From contig JANXDQ010000033.1 in NCBI GenBank assembly GCA_025059415.1, positions 1 through 10,668 on the forward strand: DNA of 10,668 nt. Direction: 5' to 3'. Numbering within the stretch: the first letter of the stretch is position 1; each line of letters opens with the position of its first letter. The stretch comes from Aigarchaeota archaeon (lineage in GTDB: Archaea; Thermoproteota; Nitrososphaeria_A; Caldarchaeales; Wolframiiraptoraceae). The position numbers and the translations under genes were made by a program. This document shows positions 1 to 6,719 of the stretch, piece by piece. The notes beneath the pieces are model-generated. The model was not told the DNA's origin, ran no database searches, and was given only the letters and a program-made list of their open reading frames with translations.

Positions 1-983
1 TTATGACTTGGAAGACGGCGGTCGTCGACGTCCCATTTGGGGGAGCGAAAGGGGGCGTCAAATGCGATCCAAAGAAGATGTCTAGATCCGAGGTCGAGAG
101 GCTGACTAGGAGGTACACCGCGGCGATAGCCGATGTAATAGGCCCCTACGTCGACATTCCAGCGCCCGATGTCTATACGGATTCTCAAGTCATGGCCTGG
201 CTAATGGATACTTACAGCCAGATCAGGGGCGCGCCGACCCCGGAAGTCGTCACAGGTAAACCTGTGCATCTCGGGGGGAGCGAGGGCAGAGAAGAGGCGA
301 CTTCCTATGGCGTCGCGGTATGCGTTAGGGAGGCGGCGAAAAAATTCGGACTTCCCTTCAAAGACGCGTCCATCGCTATTCAAGGATATGGAAATGTCGG
401 ATACTATGCTGCGAAAATACTTCACGAGTGGGGGGCGAAAATAGTTGCGGTCAGCGACTCGAAGGGTGGGATATTTTGCCGTGACGGCTTGATGCCGGAG
501 AAGGTTATGGAGCACAAGAAGAAGACTGGCACAGTCATGAACTTCCAAGGCGTCAGAAATATCTCAAACGAGGAACTTCTGGAGTTGAATGTCGATTTCC
601 TGATCCCGGCCGCTATGGAGGGACAGATAACGGATAAAAAGGCTGATAAAATTAGGGCAAAGGCCGTGGTGGAGGGAGCTAATGGGCCGACAACCCCCGA
701 GGCCGATAAAATCCTCTTCGAAAAGGGGATCAAAGTCGTCCCGGATATACTCGCAAACGCCGGAGGAGTCACGGTCAGTTATCTTGAATGGGTTCAAAAT
801 TTACAGAGATTCAAGTTGGGCAGGGAAGAGGTGCTGAGAAGACTCGACGAGAAAATTGTAAAGGCCTTCGGAGAAGTACTTGAATACTCCGGTAGATACG
901 AGGTTGATCTGAGGAAGGGAGCCCTATTACTCGCAGTTCACAGAGTCGCTGAGGCGGTGAACTCCCTCGGAATATGGCCATAA
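1..983 (+). CDS. gdhA: Glutamate dehydrogenase, 5'-truncated by the window edge
   Basis: Catalyses reversible oxidative deamination of glutamate to 2-oxoglutarate and ammonia with NAD(P) in the cytoplasm. The first visible ATG (position 3) is not the start: it lies in the internal segment MTWKTAVVDVPFGGAKGG, which in this family follows about 90 N-terminal residues, so the gene begins outside the window. Numbering from that Met, the active-site motif with Lys16 (GGAKGG followed by DP) and the proton-relay Asp56 (IPAPD) are present. A Rossmann fold follows with GYGNVG (128-133) and SDSKGG. The C-terminal substrate and dimer part has GANGPTTPEA and LANAGGVTVSYLEW. The visible 326 residues run without interruption to TAA. 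Cofactor preference cannot be judged safely. Leu/Phe/Val dehydrogenases share the fold, but the motifs are those of hexameric archaeal GDH. Confidence 0.95.
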   Translation, partial: MTWKTAVVDVPFGGAKGGVKCDPKKMSRSEVERLTRRYTAAIADVIGPYVDIPAPDVYTDSQVMAWLMDTYSQIRGAPTPEVVTGKPVHLGGSEGREEATSYGVAVCVREAAKKFGLPFKDASIAIQGYGNVGYYAAKILHEWGAKIVAVSDSKGGIFCRDGLMPEKVMEHKKKTGTVMNFQGVRNISNEELLELNVDFLIPAAMEGQITDKKADKIRAKAVVEGANGPTTPEADKILFEKGIKVVPDILANAGGVTVSYLEWVQNLQRFKLGREEVLRRLDEKIVKAFGEVLEYSGRYEVDLRKGALLLAVHRVAEAVNSLGIWP

Positions 984-1000
984 AATCGAGCCGCGCGAAT

Positions 1001-1008
1001 CTTTTATT
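1001..1008 (+). promoter_or_regulatory. TATA-like box before the RadB-like gene
   Basis: The T-rich CTTTTATT is centred about 31 nt before the ATG at 1036 and lies in the 46-nt gap after the GDH stop. With the usual archaeal spacing (about 26 nt from TATA to transcription start), the mRNA would begin at about 1030, giving a leaderless or nearly leaderless transcript. Inferred from spacing only. Confidence 0.45.
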
Positions 1009-1035
1009 CCATCTTTCTATAATTAACTATTGGTA

Positions 1036-1695
1036 ATGAGGGTCTCCACGGGTCTTCCAAAGCTCGATGACGAACTAGGTGGAGGAGTCAAAACGGGAGC
1101 CATTACTCTAATCTATGGGGAGGAGAAGTCCGGGAAGACCAGCTTGGCCTTGAAGATCTGCGCCTCGGCGGCTCGAATAGCCTCGGCAGCATACATCGAC
1201 TGTCTTGGAAAGCTCCATCCACTTCGATTATCCCAAATCGTCGAGTCGAATCGCGTGGATGGTGAGAAGATTTACTTATTGAGCGTGGAGAACTTCCTCC
1301 AGCAAGAGGAGGTCATCCTTAAGATCCTCGATGAACATCCCCCAGCCCCCCTCGTGGTATTCGATGACTTCACCTATCTCCATAGGATGGAGCTCTCGGG
1401 CGATGTCAAATCCGACATCAACATTTACAAGAGGCTCGCGTTCCAGATCGCGGTGCTGAAAGAGGCGGCCTTAAGAGATGACGTGGCAATAGTGTTGATA
1501 GGGCAGGTACACGGCGTCCCGGATAAAGGTGAGGCAAGGGCGGTCGCCCACCGAATCCTGACCCATTGGTCGGATTATGTTCTCAGGGTTGAGAGAGCAC
1601 ATGGCCAGCCACTTAGCAGGATAATATTAGAGAAGCCGGAGGGCGGGCAGGAGGTCTATTTCAGGATAACTAGATCCGGCGTCACCCCAGGCTAA
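1036..1695 (+). CDS. RadB-like RecA-superfamily ATPase
   Basis: Single-domain RecA-fold ATPase of 219 residues, the usual RadB length (RadB is a recombinase paralogue thought to assist RadA in homologous recombination). Seen: the entry motif STGLPKLDDELGGG, Walker A GEEKSGKT (28-35), a YID stretch at 53-55 resembling the YTDTEG segment of RadA/RadB, Walker B LVVFDD (Asp110), a sensor-like VLIGQVHG, and a tail with HWSDYVLRVE followed by a FRITRSG end, as in RadB. No N-terminal helix-hairpin-helix domain is present, which separates it from RadA. ATG 1036 is chosen over TTG 1030 because the promoter predicts a start near 1030-1036. Its stop interlocks by 4 nt with that of the convergent membrane-protein gene. 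It could instead be a generic KaiC/RAD55-family ATPase; the C-terminal segment favours RadB. Confidence 0.7.
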   Translation: MRVSTGLPKLDDELGGGVKTGAITLIYGEEKSGKTSLALKICASAARIASAAYIDCLGKLHPLRLSQIVESNRVDGEKIYLLSVENFLQQEEVILKILDEHPPAPLVVFDDFTYLHRMELSGDVKSDINIYKRLAFQIAVLKEAALRDDVAIVLIGQVHGVPDKGEARAVAHRILTHWSDYVLRVERAHGQPLSRIILEKPEGGQEVYFRITRSGVTPG

Positions 1696-2117
1696 CTAGG
1701 GGCTATGAATTTCTCGATGAAGGCATTGTAGAGGCCTAGGCTCGCGAGAAGGAGGAGGATGAAGCTGAAGAAGAGCATGTATTTCGTCGTCCTAGGGTCG
1801 GATGGCCTGGAGACGGCTCTGACATAGAGGAGGAGGCCGGAAAATCCTATGGCGTAGTAGATGAATACGACGATGGTTTCGGCGTGAGTCTGCATTAACA
1901 GGCTCCAGACAAAGATCCTCATAACGCCTCCTTCGAGGTATATTATCGATATGGGGTTCTTCGTGACTAAAGAGTAGGTGACGCCGCTGAAAAACGCCAT
2001 GGCAAAGATAATCAAGATCGCCAACAATAATCTCTCGGCGGCCTCCGATCTCAGACCCTTAATGAACTTCTCCAAAGTCGACCGCCTGCGATAAGACATC
2101 GCTAAAGACCGGGACAT
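1692..2117 (-). CDS. OST3/OST6-like small membrane protein (putative oligosaccharyltransferase subunit)
   Basis: A 141-residue protein with a basic N-terminus (residues 9-24) and three predicted membrane helices (about 30-51, 83-103, 115-136). By eye it matches the C-terminal membrane part of eukaryotic OST3/OST6 (human TUSC3/MAGT1). The shared features are a first helix ending in an SGVTYSLVTKNP-type stretch (compare SGMIWNQIRGPP), a loop with a YL.GG patch, then Q..AE(T/S) leading straight into the next helix, then a final helix pair of the same spacing. The thioredoxin domain of eukaryotic OST3/6 is absent. Known role of that family: accessory subunit of the N-glycosylation complex. Function here is inferred. 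It is the last gene of a minus-strand run after the PIN-ATPase, 28 nt away. A T-rich stretch at 2124-2132 would suit an alternative leaderless start at ATG 2099. Confidence 0.6.
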   Translation of the reverse strand: MSRSLAMSYRRRSTLEKFIKGLRSEAAERLLLAILIIFAMAFFSGVTYSLVTKNPISIIYLEGGVMRIFVWSLLMQTHAETIVVFIYYAIGFSGLLLYVRAVSRPSDPRTTKYMLFFSFILLLLASLGLYNAFIEKFIAPS

Positions 2118-2145
2118 AGGAGGTAAAAAACGTTACATCAACATT

Positions 2146-3687
2146 TCAGGCGGTGAATTCGAGTGTAAAACCGATTTCCGCGGTCAATGTTGGGGCGAGT
2201 TCCAGAAGCTTCGGCAGCTTGGAAGCTGAAACCCCGATCACCACCCTGTCTAAACCCACGGACTTTAAGCGGGCTTGTCGATCAATTTTCCTGATCTTCC
2301 CCATCACCCTCAAGAGCGAGGCCTTGAGAATGTTAAGCCTCTTAACCACATCATCGAGTTCCTGAATCACGATCCGCCCCTCAATCTCAAATGCCTCCAT
2401 CACTATTTTATCGTCTCTCGATAGCGCTATGATGGGTCTGGAGGGGTTCGTTGGGCTTAGACCTGTTGGAACCCTAATCTCCGAGTTGACGTGATATAGC
2501 TTTAACCCTCCAACTCCAATGCATGCGAATATCTCTATCATTTTTGGGAGAGCTGTTAATCCAATGGATTCTATAACTCTTTTTAGGCAGGCGGATATAT
2601 CGTCAGCGGCCATGAAGGCGATGACCCCTAAGCCCGCCTCACGGAGCTCTTGGATCAACTTTAGATCCCTCGACCTCCTAATTTCATCAAGTATTGCGTA
2701 GTCAACCCCGCTCAGCAGCAAGAATTCTATCGCCTTCTCTAGGTCGCCGTCCAAGGGCCCATAATAAGTTGCCGCATCAGAGGTAGGAGACCTCCTCGAG
2801 TACCCAATAATCTTGACTATATTTCCACATTCCCATAATTGCCGCGCTAACAACTTTGCAATCGGATAAGTATAAACGCGATCATGGTTAACCATAATTA
2901 TCCCACGCCTAAATTTGGAGGCTTCATGGATTATCGTCTCAAAGACCTCCTCTTTGATGAGGTATTTGAGTGGATTTATCTGGATCGTCACTTCGAGGCT
3001 GTCGGAGAAAGGTGGTTTTGCAACGCTTATTCGATAATCGTCTGATTCTATTACTGTAGCTCCTGTTTTTAGGAGCGTTACATCGTATCCCTCTCCTACT
3101 CTTAATGCCGCGGAAAAGCTGTCGATTATCATGTTTAAGTCTTCTTCTGTGCATAGTTCCTCCCCGAGCTTGACGATCTGGAGATTTCCATTTCTTAATT
3201 GCTTGCCATATGGCGGCGATCCCGTTTTAAAGTGGAGACTGTAGATGTTTGGGACGAGGTATCTCTCGAAAGGAAATTTCTCCACTTTTTCATAGGGTTC
3301 GATGTATTTTACTCGTATTCCCTCCACCTCAGCGACTAACGCCTGTACATAATCCGAGGTGTAGAGTATTCCATCCTCTTTTTTCGCCACATCTTTTATC
3401 AAGGCATCTATCCGGCCGCTCTTCGCTAGCTTGATGTCTTCTATGCTCGGCTTTTCCCCGGATAATCGTATGGTTATCCCATGTTTCTCGGCTAGCTCCC
3501 TGATCTTCTTCACCTCCTCAAGTCCCTTGAAACCCACATCCCGTCCCTTGGAGGCTTGTGCTTGTAACTCGTCGATGACCGCGAGTGGGATTATGATCTC
3601 GTGTCCGGTAAGCTCCCCGCTCTCTATGAGCCATGAGAGCCTCCCATTAATCACGATACTCGTGTCGGGAACAATTTTATCCGCCAA
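2146..3687 (-). CDS. PIN-domain protein of the archaeal PilT-like PIN-ATPase-KH family, with degenerate P-loop
   Basis: A 513-residue protein. Residues 1-130 form a PIN domain with the acidic metal-binding set intact (Asp8 in PDTS, Glu40 in VIDEL, Asp94 in GRID, Asp112 in YTSD), so an RNase-type active site is plausible. Residues 140-440 align with the VirB11/PilT-like ATPase domain of this family: RPPFSD-like KPPFSD (224-229), GDLEKA, the Walker B-like VDYAILDE (328-335), and RVPTGL. The Walker A loop, normally GAPGAGKST, is replaced at 262-275 and has no Gly-Lys-Ser/Thr. The C-terminal KH-like segment lacks GxGG (ELAP at 496-499). The reading frame is clean throughout. The only upstream start is TTG 3687, 26 nt after the HAD stop, so the two are probably co-transcribed. 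Known members are putative RNA-binding ATPase-nucleases; this one probably cannot hydrolyse ATP. Confidence 0.85.
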   Translation of the reverse strand: MADKIVPDTSIVINGRLSWLIESGELTGHEIIIPLAVIDELQAQASKGRDVGFKGLEEVKKIRELAEKHGITIRLSGEKPSIEDIKLAKSGRIDALIKDVAKKEDGILYTSDYVQALVAEVEGIRVKYIEPYEKVEKFPFERYLVPNIYSLHFKTGSPPYGKQLRNGNLQIVKLGEELCTEEDLNMIIDSFSAALRVGEGYDVTLLKTGATVIESDDYRISVAKPPFSDSLEVTIQINPLKYLIKEEVFETIIHEASKFRRGIIMVNHDRVYTYPIAKLLARQLWECGNIVKIIGYSRRSPTSDAATYYGPLDGDLEKAIEFLLLSGVDYAILDEIRRSRDLKLIQELREAGLGVIAFMAADDISACLKRVIESIGLTALPKMIEIFACIGVGGLKLYHVNSEIRVPTGLSPTNPSRPIIALSRDDKIVMEAFEIEGRIVIQELDDVVKRLNILKASLLRVMGKIRKIDRQARLKSVGLDRVVIGVSASKLPKLLELAPTLTAEIGFTLEFTA

Positions 3688-3713
3688 CTCGTGACAATGT
3701 TGATAATCGCGGT

Positions 3714-4388
3714 CTAATAAGTCATCTCCCTTTTCTCGATTGCCTCGATGGCTTGGATGACCTGGCTCAAATCCTCGATGAGGTAGTCTGGGTTAATTCT
3801 CTCCAAGGAGGACTTCGAGTCTAGGCCTCCCAGTACCCCTATTACGTGGACACCAGCATTCCTGGCCGCCACGACGTCCATGGCCATGTCTCCGACGTAT
3901 ACCGCTTCGCAGGGCTTCACTCCAAGCCTTTTAATGCATTCTGAGATTGAGGAGCCGTCGGGCTTTATCCTATCCACGTCACCCCTCGCGACGATGGCAT
4001 CGAAGTAGTCGAGTATGCCGAGCTTCTCCAGCGTGCGCCGCACAATCATCCTGCCGTTATTTGACGCGATTCCAAGCCGATATCCCTTCTCCTTCAACTT
4101 CACTATGATCTCCCGTGCCCCCTGCCTGAGCTCGGCCTTCTCGAAGACTTCAAGTTCATAGGGCTGGAAACATTCATCGAGCATCTTCATCAAGGATTCC
4201 CGACTAATGCTATATTTCTCGATTAAGAGCTGCATTATTAACTCTAATGGCGTTTTGGGATCCAAGTTTTCCAGAGTGAAACCCAGCTCCCGGAGCTTCT
4301 TGATGAATTCATCTTTCGCCTCCCTTACCTTGAGCCTTGCGTTCACGAGCGTGCCATCAAAGTCGAAGATTATGGCCTTAATCGCCAT
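3714..4388 (-). CDS. HAD-superfamily hydrolase, phosphoglycolate phosphatase-like
   Basis: Soluble phosphatase of 224 residues. All four HAD motifs are visible: motif I DFDGT (nucleophile Asp9, acid/base Asp11), motif II at ASNNG (Ser109), motif III Lys142 (RIKPD), and motif IV GDMAMD (Asp167, Asp171). The helical C1 cap lies at about 17-85, as in phosphoglycolate phosphatase/Gph-like enzymes. The substrate cannot be told from sequence; salvage of 2-phosphoglycolate or another small phosphate ester is possible. ATG 4388 is preferred over ATG 4400 because MAIKAIIFDFDGT is the typical family start and the TATA-like element at 4416-4424 predicts transcription from about 4394. It is the first gene of a minus-strand run with the PIN-ATPase and OST3-like genes. 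Confidence 0.88.
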   Translation of the reverse strand: MAIKAIIFDFDGTLVNARLKVREAKDEFIKKLRELGFTLENLDPKTPLELIMQLLIEKYSISRESLMKMLDECFQPYELEVFEKAELRQGAREIIVKLKEKGYRLGIASNNGRMIVRRTLEKLGILDYFDAIVARGDVDRIKPDGSSISECIKRLGVKPCEAVYVGDMAMDVVAARNAGVHVIGVLGGLDSKSSLERINPDYLIEDLSQVIQAIEAIEKREMTY

Positions 4389-4415
4389 TCCAGCACCCAT
4401 TAATCGGATGTGGGG

Positions 4416-4424
4416 TATTAAAAA
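4416..4424 (-). promoter_or_regulatory. TATA-like box for the HAD gene cluster
   Basis: On the minus strand this reads TTTTTAATA, centred 32 nt before ATG 4388. It lies in the divergent region (4389-4479) shared with the thiolase and would serve the HAD, PIN-ATPase and OST3-like genes as one unit. Positional inference only. Confidence 0.5.
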
Positions 4425-4448
4425 CGATTTCCCGGCGTAGGGAAATGG

Positions 4449-4454
4449 TTAAAT
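4449..4454 (+). promoter_or_regulatory. TATA-like box for the thiolase gene
   Basis: TTAAAT, within GGTTAAATG, is centred about 28 nt before ATG 4480, the classic distance for an archaeal leaderless transcript. It supports ATG 4480 over the in-frame TTG at 4468. Positional inference only. Confidence 0.45.
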
Positions 4455-4479
4455 GAAGTTCTAAACCTTGGAGAGCGTG

Positions 4480-5652
4480 ATGAGCGCAGCCATAGTGGGC
4501 GTCGGGATGACGAAGTTTGGAAGGGATCTGGAACACCAGTTACCCGAGCTCGCCGCGGAGGCCATACACCTCGCCTTAGAGGATGCGGGCATCGATAGGA
4601 GGGACGTGAAATACGTCGCCTTCGCCAATATCGGTGGATGGAGCTCGGAATTCTTCCCACTCCCAATAGTATGCGAGTATGCGGGATTGACCCCAACGGG
4701 CGGCATGAGGGTTGAGGCCGCTTGCGCGTCCGGAAGCGCCGCTTTAAACGCGGCATATATGGCCGTTGCATCCGGTGTTGCCGACATCGCGTTGGCCGTT
4801 GGGGCGGAGAGGATGAATGAATCGGAGACCTCGCAGGTTGTGGAGCTGCTCGGCAGGGGAGGGAATTTCTTCTGGGAATTCGAGAACTTCGGGTTGACTT
4901 TTCCAGCCTATTATGCCTTGTTCGCGACCGCTTACTTCCAAGAATACGCCGCCAATGAGGAGGACCTGGCAAAGATCGCCGTCAAGAATCATTATTACGG
5001 CTCCATGAATCCGAAAGCCCAATTCCAGAAGAGGATAACGATCGAGGATGTCCTGAAATCCAGATATGTCGCGTGGCCCCTGAAGCTTTATGACTGCTCG
5101 CCCATTACAGACGGGGCGGCCGCCGCGGTAATCGCCTCGGAGAAGGTGGCCTCAAAGCTGACCGATACCCCCACCTGGATAAAGGCTCAGGGAGTAGCGA
5201 CGGGGACGGCGAACCTGACCATGAGGAAGAACTTCCTCTCGTTGGAGAGCGCCGTTGAGGCGGCGAAACAGGCCTATGAAAAGGCCGGGGTGGATGATCC
5301 CCGGAAATCCTTTGACTTCGCGCTGGTCCACGACTGCTTCACGATAGCCGAGATATTGGCCTACGAGGACCTAGGATTCGCTGATAGGGGGAAAGGATAC
5401 CTGCTGGCGAGGGAGGAGCAGACCTACATCGGCGGAGTCATCCCCGTCAATATTGATGGCGGATTAAAGGCCAAGGGCCACCCAATAGGCGCCTCCGGGC
5501 TCGCAATGGTCCACGAAGCCGTTAAACAGCTTAGACAGGAGGCGGAGAAGGGCAGACAGGCGCCAATTAAGAGGGGACAGGCGCTAATACATAATGTCGG
5601 AGGAACCGGGCACTTTGCATATGTGACGATATTAAGCCTCGAGAAACCATAG
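4480..5652 (+). CDS. Thiolase, archaeal acetyl-CoA acetyltransferase / SCP2-thiolase-like
   Basis: A 390-residue thiolase-superfamily enzyme that should catalyse acyl transfer between acyl-CoAs, either acetoacetyl-CoA formation for mevalonate synthesis or thiolytic cleavage in acyl-CoA breakdown. Seen: start IVGVGMTKFG, nucleophile Cys82 in EAACASGS, DFALVHDCF with His284, GHPIGASG with His334, and the end HNVGGTGHFAYVTIL. The second catalytic Cys of classical thiolases (CxG near the C-terminus) is absent; His378 lies near that point. This is usual for the archaeal/SCP2-type branch. In many archaea such thiolases sit beside a DUF35 zinc-ribbon protein and HMG-CoA synthase; neither is next to it here. 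ATG 4480 is preferred over TTG 4468 from promoter spacing and family starts. About 112 nt of unremarkable sequence follow before the next, convergent gene. Confidence 0.9.
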   Translation: MSAAIVGVGMTKFGRDLEHQLPELAAEAIHLALEDAGIDRRDVKYVAFANIGGWSSEFFPLPIVCEYAGLTPTGGMRVEAACASGSAALNAAYMAVASGVADIALAVGAERMNESETSQVVELLGRGGNFFWEFENFGLTFPAYYALFATAYFQEYAANEEDLAKIAVKNHYYGSMNPKAQFQKRITIEDVLKSRYVAWPLKLYDCSPITDGAAAAVIASEKVASKLTDTPTWIKAQGVATGTANLTMRKNFLSLESAVEAAKQAYEKAGVDDPRKSFDFALVHDCFTIAEILAYEDLGFADRGKGYLLAREEQTYIGGVIPVNIDGGLKAKGHPIGASGLAMVHEAVKQLRQEAEKGRQAPIKRGQALIHNVGGTGHFAYVTILSLEKP

Positions 5653-5764
5653 AAAAGAGGTATTAGCAATTATCCGCCTTATGGTGAAGGCATTAGATAG
5701 GTCGATATCCCTCGCATCACTACTTATACGTCCGGTGTCCAATCGTTGAGGCTCTTATGGGGAT

Positions 5765-6640
5765 TCATGGAAGCAAGGTGAGGGCTGAAAGGGTTTTCGC
5801 GAGGAATGCGAGGGCTAGTGCTCCGAGGAGGGGTATTGGAAGTCCTGGGAGGATTCTTCTCCGTTGTAGGCAGTATAATGTGATGGCGTAGCCTATGAGT
5901 ATCCACGTCGTTCCGGCGATCGCTGGGATGTAGCCGAGGTTCCAGAATATGGCGGCTAGGGTTAATGAGTAGAAGAAGAGGTCGCCCATTCCAACCACTA
6001 CGTCGCCCACCTCTATCGTCAGCCCCTTGAGTAGAGAGGCGTCCTCCTTCGTGAGCGTTGAGAGGTGGCCGCGGTAGACCGCGAATATGTCATAGGCAGA
6101 GATCCCTACAATTAGGATCATGAATGTCCAGTAGGGTATGCTCATTCCTATGGTTCCGCCTGCGCCGGATGCTATGTAGGAGGCGGCGATGGACGAGGCC
6201 AACTCACCCCTCATCAACAAGGAATACGTTACAAGAGATGCTGCTAAGACCGATAAGGGAAGCCAGAAGCGGAGTAGCTGAAAATCCATTATTAAGGCGA
6301 GGTTTAGGATGTAGATGTTGGTCACGCCGAATGAGATCAGCCAAATAAGGATACTGATGAGAACCCTGAAAATATTCCTCTTCTTCCGAGCGATGTAAAG
6401 TATGAGTATGCCAGAGGCGGTGATCAAGCCTATGACTATGAGTGTATTCAGATAGGGAGCTGGATTTACTAGGGCTTGGCTGGGAGGGGTTGAGGGCGCG
6501 GGTTCCTCGATCGGTGTAATGGGAGGCCTCGGAAGACTCATTTCAGCATAGCCAGCTAGTAATGTGATGAGCCAGGTTAAAGCTAGCGAGAGGACCAACG
6601 GAAGATAATTTCTCGGGGTAATCCTTACCTCGCGGCTCAA
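5765..6640 (-). CDS. Presenilin/signal-peptide-peptidase-like intramembrane aspartyl protease
   Basis: A 291-residue polytopic membrane protein with the family A22 (PSH) signatures: YD in SAYDIFAVYRG (Asp184), GxGD in VGMGD (Asp220), and a PxLP motif in PGLPIP (265-270). Predicted helices lie at about 12-32, 64-84, 92-117, 124-142, 148-162, 170-190, 212-235, 238-258 and 268-288, consistent with nine membrane segments. Archaeal homologues cleave transmembrane helices within the bilayer; natural substrates are unknown. Between helices 1 and 2 (about 36-62) there is a strikingly Pro-rich linker (PRPPITPIEEPAPSTPP). The start is TTG 6640: no ATG or GTG lies upstream before an in-frame TGA at 6647-6649, and the next ATG would delete helix 1. 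It is divergent from the Trm112-like gene. Confidence 0.88.
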   Translation of the reverse strand: MSREVRITPRNYLPLVLSLALTWLITLLAGYAEMSLPRPPITPIEEPAPSTPPSQALVNPAPYLNTLIVIGLITASGILILYIARKKRNIFRVLISILIWLISFGVTNIYILNLALIMDFQLLRFWLPLSVLAASLVTYSLLMRGELASSIAASYIASGAGGTIGMSIPYWTFMILIVGISAYDIFAVYRGHLSTLTKEDASLLKGLTIEVGDVVVGMGDLFFYSLTLAAIFWNLGYIPAIAGTTWILIGYAITLYCLQRRRILPGLPIPLLGALALAFLAKTLSALTLLP

Positions 6641-6672
6641 GGTTATTCAGCAGGTTGGGGGGACGTTCCCTG

Positions 6673-6678
6673 ATAAAC
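6673..6678 (-). promoter_or_regulatory. TATA-like box for the presenilin-like gene
   Basis: On the minus strand it reads GTTTAT, centred about 36 nt before the TTG start at 6640, predicting a leader of about 10 nt. It shares a 79-nt intergenic region with the divergent Trm112-like promoter. Confidence 0.35.
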
Positions 6679-6691
6679 CTTAATTCCTGAC

Positions 6692-6700
6692 AATATTTAT
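6692..6700 (+). promoter_or_regulatory. TATA-like box for the Trm112-like gene
   Basis: AATATTTAT lies about 24-26 nt before ATG 6720. GGTGGAGAG directly before the ATG also resembles a Shine-Dalgarno sequence, so either a leaderless or a short-leader transcript is possible. Confidence 0.5.
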
Positions 6701-6719
6701 CCAGCATCCGGGTGGAGAG

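Noticed and set aside
201..797. Several minus-strand open frames (77-116 codons) opposite glutamate dehydrogenase
   Set aside because: They overlap each other and a strongly conserved gene; no recognisable motifs.
2118..2123. CCTCCT directly before the OST3-like ATG (minus strand)
   Set aside because: It is the sequence of the 16S anti-Shine-Dalgarno itself, not its complement, so it cannot act as a ribosome binding site; taken as chance.
3431..3694. 87-codon plus-strand frame opposite the PIN-domain start
   Set aside because: Low-complexity Ser-rich shadow of the PIN domain, whose catalytic motifs fix the coding strand.
4418..4972. 184-codon open frame on the minus strand opposite the thiolase
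   Set aside because: Its product is almost entirely Arg, Pro and Ser with no domain; it is the reverse shadow of a clear thiolase gene and covers the divergent promoter region.
5653..5764. Possible small gene (ATG 5681, 22 codons) or C/D-box RNA in the longest gap
   Set aside because: The short frame has no ribosome site or conservation clue. On the minus strand GTGATGC only partly resembles box C and no matching box D is nearby. Nothing supportable is seen here.
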